Source: PNKC01 sp038323265 (GTDB lineage Bacteria; Chloroflexota; Dehalococcoidia; Tepidiformales; Tepidiformaceae). Taken from it: a stretch of DNA of 64,000 nucleotides. Under the pieces are notes generated by a model. The model worked only from the letters and a program-made list of their open reading frames with translations, did not search any database and was not told the origin of the DNA. This document shows, one piece after another, positions 46,997-56,053 of this stretch. A program made the translations under genes and the position numbers. Location: NCBI GenBank assembly GCA_038323265.1, contig JBBQGT010000001.1, forward strand, positions 1 to 64,000, written 5' to 3'. Numbering within the stretch: the first letter of the stretch is position 1; every line of letters begins with the position of its first letter.

Positions 46997-48157
46997 GCCG
47001 TAGACGAGCGCGCGGTCCAGCATCGCCCGGCTGATGACGACGCGCTGGACCTGGCTCGAGCCCTCAACGATCATCAACTGGCGGGCGTCGCGGTAGTGGC
47101 GTTCGAGCGGATGGTCCTTCATGTAGCCCTGGGCGCCGAGCACCTGGAGGGCATCGAAGGCCACGCGGTTGGCCATCTCGGTGGCGTACGCCTTGGCGAT
47201 CGAAAGGTTATGCGCGTACTCCTTGCCGAACTTGCCCTGGTCCACCAGCCACGCCGCCTTGTAGACGAGGTTGCGGGCCGCTTCGATTTGGATCGCCATG
47301 TCCGCGAACATGAATTGAATCGCCTGGAAATCGACGATTGAGTTGCCGAAGGCTTTGCGTTCGCGCGCCCACTCGAGGGCATAACCGGCGGCCCCTTCGG
47401 CCAGGCCTACGCCCCGCGCGCCGACCGTCGGGCGCAGGCTGTTGAGCGTCAACATGGCGTGATTGAAGCCCGCGCCTTCGCTCAGGCCGAGGAGGTTTTC
47501 TGCGGGTACGCGCACATCCGAGAAGCTGAAGTGGGCGGTCGGCACGCTGCGCACGCCCATCTTGTCGTCCGTACGGTCGATATGAACACCGGGCGCGTGG
47601 GCGTCGATGACGAAGGCGCTGATGCCCTTGGCGCCCGGCCCACCGGTACGCGCGAGTACCGTGAGGAAGTCCGCGACTGTGCCGCCGGAGATGTAGACCT
47701 TGTTGCCGTTGATGACGTAGTCGTCGCCATCACGCACAGCTCGTGTCTCGAGGTTGGCGGCGTCCGAGCCGTGGTCCGGCTCGGTCAGGCAGAACGCGCC
47801 CTTCGTGACGCCGTTGGCGGCGTCCGGCAGGTAGCGCTGCTGCTGCTCGGACGTGCCGCCGAACATGATCGGCCGATTCGGCAGGCCGGTGAGCACGAGC
47901 ATCAGGCCGGCGCCGCATTCGTACTTCGCCACTTCTTCAATCGCCAGGCAGAGCGGGAGGATGCCGTTGCCCGTGCCGCCCATCGATTCGGGGATGGCCA
48001 TGCCCAGCAGGCCAGCCTTCTTAAACGCTTCGAAGTAGTCGTGGGGGTACTCGCCGGTTTCGTCCAGCTCCTTGGCCCGCGGGGCCACCACATCCTTGGC
48101 GATGCGCCGGGCGGTGTCCTTTATAAGGCGGTTCTCTTCCGAAAGCTCAAAATCCAT
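46994..48157 (-). CDS. Acyl-CoA dehydrogenase (short/medium-chain type)
   Basis: A 387-residue FAD enzyme of the classical beta-oxidation type. FELSEENRLIKDTARRIAKD opens the N-terminal domain, FCLTEPDHGSDAANLETRAVRDGDDY is the FAD loop (given by its central part), GNKVYISGGTVADFLTVLAR the beta domain, and QVLGAQGYMKDHPLERHYRDARQLMIVEGSSQVQR the C-terminal part with the invariant Arg and YRDAR segments. The catalytic Glu position falls in MIVEGSS, as in short-chain and medium-chain enzymes. TACACT lies 6 bases upstream of ATG 48157 (48164-48169). The Nudix gene follows in the same direction. Confidence 0.94.
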   Translation of the reverse strand: MDFELSEENRLIKDTARRIAKDVVAPRAKELDETGEYPHDYFEAFKKAGLLGMAIPESMGGTGNGILPLCLAIEEVAKYECGAGLMLVLTGLPNRPIMFGGTSEQQQRYLPDAANGVTKGAFCLTEPDHGSDAANLETRAVRDGDDYVINGNKVYISGGTVADFLTVLARTGGPGAKGISAFVIDAHAPGVHIDRTDDKMGVRSVPTAHFSFSDVRVPAENLLGLSEGAGFNHAMLTLNSLRPTVGARGVGLAEGAAGYALEWARERKAFGNSIVDFQAIQFMFADMAIQIEAARNLVYKAAWLVDQGKFGKEYAHNLSIAKAYATEMANRVAFDALQVLGAQGYMKDHPLERHYRDARQLMIVEGSSQVQRVVISRAMLDRALVYG

Positions 48158-48163
48158 GCGCGT

Positions 48164-48169
48164 AGTGTA
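48164..48169 (-). promoter_or_regulatory. -10-like TACACT of the acyl-CoA dehydrogenase gene
   Basis: TACACT, 6 bases before ATG 48157 on the minus strand. The wider gap 48170-48462 holds two small inverted repeats (GTGAA-N4-TTCAC at 48309-48322 and AAGCT-N3-AGCTT at 48336-48348) and no clear gene. Confidence 0.5.
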
Positions 48170-48462
48170 AGCGCGCTGCGGCGCGTAGTGCTTGGTGCTA
48201 AATGCTTAGCGCCAGGCCAGGCCCCGCGTCCCTCTGCGTAGCGGTTGACTAAGCACTTTGCCTTTACTGGGGATTCCCCTGATCTTGCCCAAGCCACGGT
48301 AAATGTTCGTGAATTACTTCACACGCGGGGGTGGAAAGCTGATAGCTTAGGGGAGGACGAGGTTCGCCGAACCGTGCGAGTCCGAGAGCGACCTAACGTT
48401 CCCTTGCTATTCACAGCGGCGCACTGGTCCGCGCGCCGTTTTCGGCCGTACATGAGGATGAG

Positions 48463-49800
48463 GTGGCACTAGTCTTGGTGGTGGATTCGGATCGCAGCCT
48501 GACCTTTGAACGCACGCTTTACTACGGCACCAGGCTGGTCGCGCAATTAGCGCAGAACCTGCTGCTGGCGGCACTCTTCGTCCTTGCGGGAACCAGTTCT
48601 CATGCGGCCATTGGCTTGAGCAGCATCTTCGTAGCCATGCTCGTCCCCGCGATCGTCTTCGGGCTGCTGGGCGGGGCCATTGTGGACCGCATCGGTCCAG
48701 CGCGCGGGCTCGCCCTCGGAGCCACACTGCGCTTTTCGGTGGTGGCGCTCGCGGCGCTTTTCTTGCACGGGCCAAGCGTCATCTGGGTGATCGCTTTTGC
48801 CTATTCCGCCGTCTCGCAGATTTTTTCGCCCGCCGAAATGGCGCTCGTCCGCACGTTGCGACAGGACCGGCCGGGCCAGGCGCACTCGTTGCTCGTTGCG
48901 CTGCAGTACGCCGGACAGGGGATTGGCTTCGCGGTCATCGCCCCAGCACTCTGGTGGCTGGGTGGCGTGAACGCCATGCTTGTTGGCGCAGCGGTTGGAT
49001 TCCTCGCCCTTTCCGTAATTACGCTCGTGCTCGCCGCCCGCTTGCGGAACACCGCGGCTGCGCAGGCGTTGCCCGCGCGCTGCGCCTTCAGCTTCAAGGA
49101 CACCGTCCGCTTCTTCCGCGGCGAAGCACTGGCCCGCGACGCGGTGACCGTCCTCGCCGTGAAAGCGATGGTCTCACAGGGCATCATCGTCGCCCTCCCG
49201 CTCTATCTCAGCCAGGACATCGGGCTTGGGCGATCGGCGCTCGTCTACCTGTTGCTGCCGGGCATTGCGGGCATGGCGGCAGGGCTCGCGTGGTCCGCTC
49301 CCGCTGTTACGAAGGCTCGGGCGGCCTGGTTCATGCGCGCTAGTTTGCTTGGGCTCACGGTCGGCGTCTTCGCGCTCGCGGCGCTCGATTACGGCCTTCG
49401 CGCGGTGTACGAATACAGTCGATTCCAAGTCCTCGTGGACCTCCACGTTTCGATGAACACAACCTTCGTGGTCGCCCTGCCGGTGGCCTTCCTGATTGGG
49501 CTCTGCCTGAGCCTGAGCCAGGTGGCCGCGCGCGTGGCTCTGACGGAGACGGCTCCACTCGGCCAGCAGGCGCGCGTCTTCGCTGTGCAGAGCACGCTCA
49601 CCGAATCGCTCGTGGTGCTGCCGCTGCTGCTGATGGGAATTGGCGCGCAGTACGCCGGCGCCCGGCCGACTCTGGCCGCGATAGGCGTGCTCTCGGCGCT
49701 CGCATTCGTTGTCATCCAGCACCCGCGGTTCCAGCCACGCCCGCGCTTCGAGCCCTACGCCCTCATCCCCGAGCTCGTCCCGGTGTACATCGAGGACTGA
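48463..49800 (+). CDS. MFS transporter
   Basis: A 445-residue membrane carrier with about 12 spans. FGLLGGAIVDRIGPARGLAL is the loop 2-3 MFS motif (G-x3-D-R-x-G-R-like), and the two six-span halves are separated by a polar loop around residues 200-215 (RCAFSFKDTVRFFRGEALAR). There is no family-specific signature that fixes the cargo; drug efflux and small-organic export are the commonest roles of such MFS proteins. GTG 48463 follows a GAGGATGAG purine tract. Strong inverted repeats in the upstream gap could be operator sites. Confidence 0.88.
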   Translation: MALVLVVDSDRSLTFERTLYYGTRLVAQLAQNLLLAALFVLAGTSSHAAIGLSSIFVAMLVPAIVFGLLGGAIVDRIGPARGLALGATLRFSVVALAALFLHGPSVIWVIAFAYSAVSQIFSPAEMALVRTLRQDRPGQAHSLLVALQYAGQGIGFAVIAPALWWLGGVNAMLVGAAVGFLALSVITLVLAARLRNTAAAQALPARCAFSFKDTVRFFRGEALARDAVTVLAVKAMVSQGIIVALPLYLSQDIGLGRSALVYLLLPGIAGMAAGLAWSAPAVTKARAAWFMRASLLGLTVGVFALAALDYGLRAVYEYSRFQVLVDLHVSMNTTFVVALPVAFLIGLCLSLSQVAARVALTETAPLGQQARVFAVQSTLTESLVVLPLLLMGIGAQYAGARPTLAAIGVLSALAFVVIQHPRFQPRPRFEPYALIPELVPVYIED

Positions 49801-50218
49801 GGGGCGGGGACTCGGCATCTCGCCAGGTCAACCGCGCAGCTGAAAGCCCTGGCGTCTTCGCGAGGCTCCTGGCCTTCCCGCTACACTCCCCTCATGCCCA
49901 CTGCCAATCCGATTCGCTTTTGGCGCTGCCACCCTGGTGGTGAGCTGCCGTTGCCGGCGGCTGCGCATTTCGCATCGAACGGAGGGGGCCGACCAAGTCT
50001 TCGGTGCAGATGATGAGGGCGCGGAGGAACAGCCACCTCCGTACCCACGAGGCCGCCGACTTCCGTCCTGGAATTAGTGTCTAATCGGATGCTTGGGCAG
50101 GCTGGCCGGTGACTTTCCCGGTACCGCCGACTTGAGCGCTCGAGCCGCTGTGTTTGCCAGGGCATTGAACTCGCTGGGCATTTGCCCTTAGCCGGTCCCC
50201 GTGCCGCATCACCGGAGA
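49801..50218. other. Intergenic region between convergent MFS and nuoN genes
   Basis: About 420 bases without a convincing gene. A 39-codon frame begins at ATG 49893 after a GCTACACT octamer but stops early and resembles no family. A weak 7-bp inverted repeat (CGCCAGG/CCTGGCG) near 49820 could assist termination of the MFS transcript. It could hold a decayed gene. Confidence 0.3.
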
Positions 50219-51709
50219 CTACGGGACGCGCGCTGCGCCTGACGGTTCGACCTGCTCGAAGAGCGGCTTTGCGGCGTTCTCGGCTGCTTTGAAGGCGGGG
50301 CCTGGGTAGACGCCGATGAAAAGCACGCCGAGCATCAGGCCCGCACCGAGGACCCACATGACCGGGCTGATCTTGAACTTCACCGTGCCTGGCGCGGGAT
50401 CGAAGAGGAACATTTGGCGAATGATCATCAGGTAGTAATAGAGGCTGATGAAGCTGTTGAGGACCGCCAGACCGACGAGCCAGAGCAGCTCATCCGTGGT
50501 GGCGCCCTGGAAGAGGAAGAGCTTGGTGGCGAAGCCCGCGAAGAACGGCAGTCCAGCGAACGAGAAGAGCGAGACGGTGATGACGAGAGCGAGGAACGGC
50601 TGCGTTTCGGCCAGACCTCGGAGGCCTTCAACGGTGTCCTTGCCCGTCTTGTTGTGGTACGCGGTGAGCGCCGTGAAGAGTGCCAGCGTGGAGAGCACGT
50701 AGCCAATGATGTGGATCAGCAGGCCGCTGGTGGCGTTGAGACCAACCTGCGAGTCGCCGTAGCCGATGGCGGCGATCGTGATCAGCATGTAGCCCACCTG
50801 GCCGATGGAGCTGTATGCGATGAGCCGCTGGAGGTTCGATTGCTGGATGGCGAGCAGGTTTCCGGCCGTCATAGTAATCGCTGCCAGCGTGGCGAAGGCC
50901 CAGCGCCACTCCACCGCATCGACCACGAGGGCGACGCTGAAGAGGCGCAGAATGAGCGCGAAACCGGCCGCCTTCGAGAGCGTTGAGAGGAAGGCGGTGA
51001 TCGGCATCGGCGCGCCTTCGTAGGCATCTGGCGCCCACATGTGGAACGGCGCAGCCGATACTTTGAAGCCCACCCCGGCAAGGATGAGGACAAAGGCGAC
51101 CACGACGCCAGCGTTCGTGCTATCCCCGCGATCCGCCAGGGCTACGGCGATGCCGTCGTAGCTCGTTGTACCGGTGATGCCATACAGCAGGCTCATGCCA
51201 TAGAGGAACATCGCGCTGGAGAACGCGCCGAGGAGGATGTACTTCAGCGCCGCTTCGCTACTTCGCGCATCGCGCTTCAAATACCCGACCAGAATGTAGA
51301 GGCAGAAGCTGAGCAGTTCGAGCGAGATGTAGGCGGTGATCAGTTCGCGCGCGGCCGCCATGTAGACCGTCGCGCAGCCCGCGATGAGGAGCAGTCCGTA
51401 GTACTCCGCCGCCGTCTTCGTTTTGGTGCGCATATAGCCTGCGGACATGATCGAAACGGCGGCCACGATGCCCGCGGCGAGCAGCCGGAAGTAGGTCGTG
51501 AAGTTATCGGACTGGATCAGGCCCTGGAAGGACTGCGGCGTCTTACCGATGAAGAAGAAGGCGGAGATGCCCCAGACCAGCGCGCCGAGGGCGGTAAGGT
51601 AGGCCAGGTAATCCCGGCGAACGCGCGGGAAAAAAAGCTCGACAGCGATGACGAGGATCGCCCAGCCAGCGGCGATGTATTCGGGGATGAAGATCGTGTA
51701 ATCGCGCAT
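50219..51709 (-). CDS. nuoN: NADH-quinone oxidoreductase subunit N
   Basis: A 496-residue antiporter-like membrane subunit with about 14 spans. The family hallmarks are SLELLSFCLYILVGYLKRDA (Glu of span 5), AAPFHMWAPDAYEGAPMPIT (Lys/His-containing span 7-8 region) and LQRLIAYSSIGQVGYMLI. It contributes one of the proton channels of complex I. ATG 51709 is one base after the nuoM stop, so translation is coupled. It is the last gene of the operon; the stretch downstream has no other complex I gene. Confidence 0.94.
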   Translation of the reverse strand: MRDYTIFIPEYIAAGWAILVIAVELFFPRVRRDYLAYLTALGALVWGISAFFFIGKTPQSFQGLIQSDNFTTYFRLLAAGIVAAVSIMSAGYMRTKTKTAAEYYGLLLIAGCATVYMAAARELITAYISLELLSFCLYILVGYLKRDARSSEAALKYILLGAFSSAMFLYGMSLLYGITGTTSYDGIAVALADRGDSTNAGVVVAFVLILAGVGFKVSAAPFHMWAPDAYEGAPMPITAFLSTLSKAAGFALILRLFSVALVVDAVEWRWAFATLAAITMTAGNLLAIQQSNLQRLIAYSSIGQVGYMLITIAAIGYGDSQVGLNATSGLLIHIIGYVLSTLALFTALTAYHNKTGKDTVEGLRGLAETQPFLALVITVSLFSFAGLPFFAGFATKLFLFQGATTDELLWLVGLAVLNSFISLYYYLMIIRQMFLFDPAPGTVKFKISPVMWVLGAGLMLGVLFIGVYPGPAFKAAENAAKPLFEQVEPSGAARVP

Positions 51710-51710
51710 G

Positions 51711-53216
51711 CTAGCCGATGACCCCCGGGATCGCTGCAACGGTGTGGCCGATGCGGTCCGTAAACGGCGCCCACCAGACGCCCATGAGGACGATCGAGCC
51801 GATCAGCAGACCGCCGGCCATCGTCTCCAGCGGGGTCAGGTCTTTGAGGTCTTTCCAGCGAATATTGAACGGGCCGAAGAAGACTATTGCGAACATGCGC
51901 AGCATGTAGGCTGCTGCCAGTGCGGCTGCGAAGATGGCAAGCCCGCCGAAAACAGGGTAGGCGCGGAAGACGCCGACGAAGATGTGAAATTCGGCCGTGA
52001 ACCCCGAGAGCCCCGGCAGTCCGACATTAGCCAGCCCGGCGACCGTGTAGAAGACCACCCAGACGGGCATGACCCTCGTGATGCCGCCAAAGTCTTTCAG
52101 GTCGCGAGTGTGGGCCTGGTCGTAGAGGGCGCCGATCAGGAGGAAGACGAGGGCCGTCATCACGCCGTGGCTGAACATCTGGAGGACGGCGCCGGTTACG
52201 CCGATCTGATTCATCGTCGCTAAACCGATCAGCACGTAGCCCATATGGCTGACCGAGCTGTAGCCGGTGAGCAGCTTGAAGTCGCGCTGGGTGAGCGCAG
52301 CCGTGGCGCCGTAGACCGCGCCAATGATGCCGAGGACCATCAGGCCGGGCATCCAGAACTCGGCGCCCACCGGCAGCATCTGGATGCCGAGGCGGATGAT
52401 GCCGAACGCCCCGAGCTTCATCAGTACGCCGGCGTGGACCATCGAAACGGCCGTCGGCGCGGACATGTGGCCATCAGGCGACCAGGTGTGGAACGGCCAG
52501 AGCGCGGCCAGCACGCCGCAACCGATACAGATCATCGGGAAGAAGATCTTCTGGAAAGTTGGGCTGAGGGTGCCGTCGTTCCCGGCGGCGAAGAGCCGCT
52601 GCATATCGAAGGTGCCGAGATTCGCTTCGTGGAAGACGGCGAAGATGCCGACCCAAATGAGCACCGAGCCGCCGACGAGCATCATCGTGAGCTTTAGCGC
52701 GCCGTACTCTTTGCGAGTTGAGCCCCAGACGCCGATGAGCAGATAGAGCGGCATGACCGCCAGTTCATAGAAGAAGAAGAAAAAGAACAGGTCGAAGCTA
52801 AAGAACGTCCCGTACACCCCAGCGATGAGCACGAAGTAGAGGATGAAGAAGTCTTTCGGGCGGTAGTTGAGCTTCCAACTGGTGATGGTGCCGGCGAACG
52901 CCACGATGCCGGTCAGCAGGGCCATCGGCGCTGAGATGCCGTCGACCGCGAGATGGAGGGTGATGCCGTCCTTGCCGAGGAAGGCGGTGTTCTCCACCCA
53001 GACCCATTTGAGCGTCATTTGAATCTGATCGCCGCCCGCCTGGTAGGCGGCGAAGATGTAGATCGAAAGCCCGAGCATGACGGCGGCGAAGAACGCGGCG
53101 ACCACGCGGATGGCCATCTTCTTCTCGCTGGGGATGAAGAGGATGATCAGCGCGGCGAGCAGCGGCGCGGCGAGCGTGGCGAGGACGGCGTAGCCCTGGC
53201 CCTCATCGAAGGTCAT
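51711..53216 (-). CDS. nuoM: NADH-quinone oxidoreductase subunit M
   Basis: A 501-residue antiporter-like subunit. The trans-membrane proton channel residues lie in FFYELAVMPLYLLIGVWGS (Glu), ALWPFHTWSPDGHMSAPTAV (conserved Lys/His region) and QRDFKLLTGYSSVSHMGYVL; these are the standard NuoM signatures. It starts at ATG 53216, three bases after the nuoL stop. Together with NuoL and NuoN it moves protons. Its length is within the usual range. Confidence 0.95.
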   Translation of the reverse strand: MTFDEGQGYAVLATLAAPLLAALIILFIPSEKKMAIRVVAAFFAAVMLGLSIYIFAAYQAGGDQIQMTLKWVWVENTAFLGKDGITLHLAVDGISAPMALLTGIVAFAGTITSWKLNYRPKDFFILYFVLIAGVYGTFFSFDLFFFFFFYELAVMPLYLLIGVWGSTRKEYGALKLTMMLVGGSVLIWVGIFAVFHEANLGTFDMQRLFAAGNDGTLSPTFQKIFFPMICIGCGVLAALWPFHTWSPDGHMSAPTAVSMVHAGVLMKLGAFGIIRLGIQMLPVGAEFWMPGLMVLGIIGAVYGATAALTQRDFKLLTGYSSVSHMGYVLIGLATMNQIGVTGAVLQMFSHGVMTALVFLLIGALYDQAHTRDLKDFGGITRVMPVWVVFYTVAGLANVGLPGLSGFTAEFHIFVGVFRAYPVFGGLAIFAAALAAAYMLRMFAIVFFGPFNIRWKDLKDLTPLETMAGGLLIGSIVLMGVWWAPFTDRIGHTVAAIPGVIG

Positions 53217-53219
53217 GCG

Positions 53220-55136
53220 TTAAGCCCTCACCACCAGCCCGAGGACCGCCAACCCAACAACGCCAAGCGTGATCGCCATCGCGTAGTTGGGCACGCGCCC
53301 GGACTGCAAGAATTTCAAAATGTAGCCGCTGTAACCGGTGACCTGCGCCGAGCCATCGACGCCCGTGTCGTTCACCATGTAGCGGTCGAACCAGGCGACG
53401 AGGTAGCTGAAACCGAGGACGCCGCGGTCGATGGCCTTCTGGTACATCTCATCGAAGTAGAACTTGTTGACGAGCATGTCGTAGACGCCGGGGTTCCAGT
53501 TGGCCAGGCGGGTGGACTTTTCGGTGCTGTTGCCCCAGTACATCCAGGCGCCGAGGAAGATGCCCACCCCGGCAATCGCCACCGAACCGCCCGCGAGCGC
53601 CCAATTGATGTGGTAGCGCTCCGGCTCTTCGAGGAAGACGAATTCAGTGATCCCGCCGGGAAAACCGAGCGCCGTGCCCACGCCGTGCCAGACCACAAAC
53701 CCGGCAACCACCGCGAGGATGCCGAGGAAGACGAGTGGGAAGGTCATCAGAAAGCCGGATTCGTGCGTGTGTTCGTAGACGTCGCGGTCCTTGGGCTCGC
53801 CCATGAAGGTGCGAATGAAGAGGCGCGTGGTATAGAAGGCAGTCATCACCGCGGCGAAGCCGAGCAGGATCAGCGCCCAGCCGCCATCCCAGTTCTGAGT
53901 GGCGTGGAGGATCTCGTCCTTGCTCCAAAAGCCTGCTAAGGGCACAACACCGGCCAGCGCGAGCGAGCCGGCGAGGAACGTGGTGCCCGTGATCGGCATC
54001 TTCTTCCAGAGTCCGCCGAGCTTGTCCATCTCCTGGTTGTGATGGGTGGCGTGGATTACGGAGCCGCTGCCGAGGAAGAGCAGGGCCTTGAAAAAGGCGT
54101 GCGTCATCAGATGGAACAGCGCGGCGTCCGGGTGGCCGGAGCCGAGGGCCACGAACATGAATCCCAACTGTCCCACCGTGGAGTAGGCCAGTACCTTCTT
54201 GATGTCTGTCTGGGCGAGGGCCATGAAGCCTGTGAGCAGCGCCGTCACCAGGCCGACGATCGTGACGATCAGGAGTGTGCCATCGGCCACTTCGAAGAGC
54301 GGAAGGAGGCGGGCCGTGAGGTAGACGCCGGCAACCACCATCGTCGCCGCGTGGATCAGCGCGCTGACGGGCGTGGGGCCTTCCATGGCGTCCGGCAGCC
54401 AGACGTGGAACGGGACCTGCGCGCTCTTGCCCATGCAGCCGAGAAAAACGAACAGCACGCTGACGAACAGATAAGTGGAGCCGATGCCGCCGTTCTCGGC
54501 GATCTCAATGATCTCGCGGATGTTGAAGGTGCCGGTGGCGCGCCACAGCAGGATGATGCCGATGAGCAGCCCAACATCGCCGACGCGGGTGGTGACGAAG
54601 GCTTTCTTTGCGGCCTCGGTGGCGCTGCGCTTCTCCCAGTAAAAACCGATGAGCAGGAACGAACAGACGCCGACAAGTTCCCACGACATGTAGACCAGCA
54701 GCAGGTTGTCGGCCATCACGAGCATCAACATCGAGGCCACGAAGAGCTGAAGGAGGGCGAAGAACCAGTAGTAGCGCGGCTCACCCTTCATGTAGCCGAT
54801 GGAGAAGATGTTCACCATCAGGGCCACGGTCGTGACCACGCCGAACATCACGATCGTGATCTGGTCGACGTAGATGCCCATGCGCAGCTTGAAGGCAGAT
54901 TCGCCGACGCCGATCGTAGACCACTTGATCGACTCGGCGATCGCCGTGTGGCCCGCTTCGAAGTCGTAAAAGTTCAGATAATCAGCGAGCACGAAGAAGG
55001 AGAGCACGAAGGACGTGCCAATGGCGAGCACGCCGAGGTAGTCCCCCTGGCGCGGCATGTAGCGGCCGAAAAAGGCAAGGACAAAGAACATGCCAGCCGG
55101 GATAGCGGCGAGCAGCCACGCTTGTTCAGCTCCCAC
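53220..55136 (-). CDS. nuoL: NADH-quinone oxidoreductase subunit L
   Basis: A 638-residue subunit, the distal antiporter-like protein with its long lateral helix. SWELVGVCSFLLIGFYWEKR (Glu of span 5) and SAQVPFHVWLPDAMEGPTPV (Lys/Asp region) and DIKKVLAYSTVGQLGFMFVA are typical. The C-terminal 120 residues form the amphipathic lateral helix and final span. GTG 55136 is the start; a 99-base gap separates it from nuoK, the largest inside the operon. Confidence 0.95.
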   Translation of the reverse strand: MGAEQAWLLAAIPAGMFFVLAFFGRYMPRQGDYLGVLAIGTSFVLSFFVLADYLNFYDFEAGHTAIAESIKWSTIGVGESAFKLRMGIYVDQITIVMFGVVTTVALMVNIFSIGYMKGEPRYYWFFALLQLFVASMLMLVMADNLLLVYMSWELVGVCSFLLIGFYWEKRSATEAAKKAFVTTRVGDVGLLIGIILLWRATGTFNIREIIEIAENGGIGSTYLFVSVLFVFLGCMGKSAQVPFHVWLPDAMEGPTPVSALIHAATMVVAGVYLTARLLPLFEVADGTLLIVTIVGLVTALLTGFMALAQTDIKKVLAYSTVGQLGFMFVALGSGHPDAALFHLMTHAFFKALLFLGSGSVIHATHHNQEMDKLGGLWKKMPITGTTFLAGSLALAGVVPLAGFWSKDEILHATQNWDGGWALILLGFAAVMTAFYTTRLFIRTFMGEPKDRDVYEHTHESGFLMTFPLVFLGILAVVAGFVVWHGVGTALGFPGGITEFVFLEEPERYHINWALAGGSVAIAGVGIFLGAWMYWGNSTEKSTRLANWNPGVYDMLVNKFYFDEMYQKAIDRGVLGFSYLVAWFDRYMVNDTGVDGSAQVTGYSGYILKFLQSGRVPNYAMAITLGVVGLAVLGLVVRA

Positions 55137-55235
55137 GCGGGCCTCCGGCGATGCTGGCCTTCAGGCGGGCAGGGGCATCGGCGCGCGCTTGAGCGCCGGA
55201 AGCCGCGATCCGCTGTGCGCAATCTAATTCGGCGA

Positions 55236-55544
55236 TCACCATTTAAGTTGGGCCACTTCATCGACGTTGGCGGTTGCGCTGTTGCGGAACATGCGAATGA
55301 TGATGGCGAGCGCCAGGCCCACCTCGGCGGCGGCCACGGTAATCACAAAGACGGCGAAGATCGCGCCCGTAATTTTGTCCGGATCGAGATAGGCGGCGAA
55401 GGCGACGAAGTTCAGGCTGACGGCGTTGAGCATCAGTTCGACAGCCATAAGGACGAGCACGGCGTTGCGTCGCGCGAGCACGCCATAGACGCCAAGTGAG
55501 AACAGGATAGCGCTCAAGACGAGGTAGTTTTCGAGAGGTACCAT
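55236..55544 (-). CDS. nuoK: NADH-quinone oxidoreductase subunit K
   Basis: A 102-residue three-span subunit (NuoK/MnhC-like). The conserved acidic residues occur in span 2, within LVLMAVELMLNAVSLNFVAF, and span 3, within VFVITVAAAEVGLALAIII (both Glu typical of the proton path). ATG 55544 lies two bases after the nuoJ stop. Confidence 0.94.
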   Translation of the reverse strand: MVPLENYLVLSAILFSLGVYGVLARRNAVLVLMAVELMLNAVSLNFVAFAAYLDPDKITGAIFAVFVITVAAAEVGLALAIIIRMFRNSATANVDEVAQLKW

Positions 55545-55546
55545 GC

Positions 55547-56050
55547 CTACTCCCCCTCTTCCTGACGCGCGAGGATAATCGCCCCTACCAGGGCTACCAG
55601 CAAGAGAACGGAAGCGATAATGAAGGGCGGGCCGTAGTCCACAAAGAGCGCTTTGCTCATCACTTCAATGGAGATGTGCGAAGGCTTGTCGCTCACATCG
55701 CCGGGCCACTTCACGGCCACTGCCACCCCCATGAGGATGGCCAGCAGGCCTCCCCCGGCGATTGCCGCGAATGGCGCCTGGCTGCCGCTGACCGCTTCGG
55801 GCACGCCCGTGGCGCCCTGGCGGGTCAGCATTAGGGCCAACAGGATGAGCACCGTCACCGCGCCGCCGTAGATCAAGAACTGCACCAGGGCGAGGAAATC
55901 AACGGTCAGGAAGACGTACATCGCACCCACGCCAGCGAGGCTGCCGATGAGGAAGATGGCCGAATGCAACACCGAGCGGGAGAACACAACGCCGGCCGAA
56001 AGGGCCACTGTAGCGGCCGCAAAGATCCACCAGAGGACTTCTGTCGCCAT
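55547..56050 (-). CDS. nuoJ: NADH-quinone oxidoreductase subunit J
   Basis: A 167-residue membrane subunit with five predicted spans. SVLHSAIFLIGSLAGVGAMY and FLALVQFLIYGGAVTVLILL (span 3, with the conserved Tyr/Gly pair at the pi-bulge) are diagnostic. It follows directly on nuoI (three bases), and its start is ATG 56050. Its role is coupling of quinone reduction to proton movement. Confidence 0.93.
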   Translation of the reverse strand: MATEVLWWIFAAATVALSAGVVFSRSVLHSAIFLIGSLAGVGAMYVFLTVDFLALVQFLIYGGAVTVLILLALMLTRQGATGVPEAVSGSQAPFAAIAGGGLLAILMGVAVAVKWPGDVSDKPSHISIEVMSKALFVDYGPPFIIASVLLLVALVGAIILARQEEGE

Positions 56051-56053
56051 CGG

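Noticed and set aside
48245..48472. 75-codon frame between the acyl-CoA dehydrogenase and MFS genes
   Set aside because: Starts inside a dispersed repeat, overlaps the MFS start, and has no recognisable protein pattern.
49893..50012. 39-codon frame after a GCTACACT octamer
   Set aside because: Too short, no family pattern; noted only as a possible remnant in the intergenic entry.
54039..55499. Long plus-strand open frame (486 codons) opposite nuoL and nuoK
   Set aside because: Antisense to clearly conserved complex I genes; the composition (His, Gly, Glu, Arg rich) is what the opposite strand of high-GC membrane genes produces.
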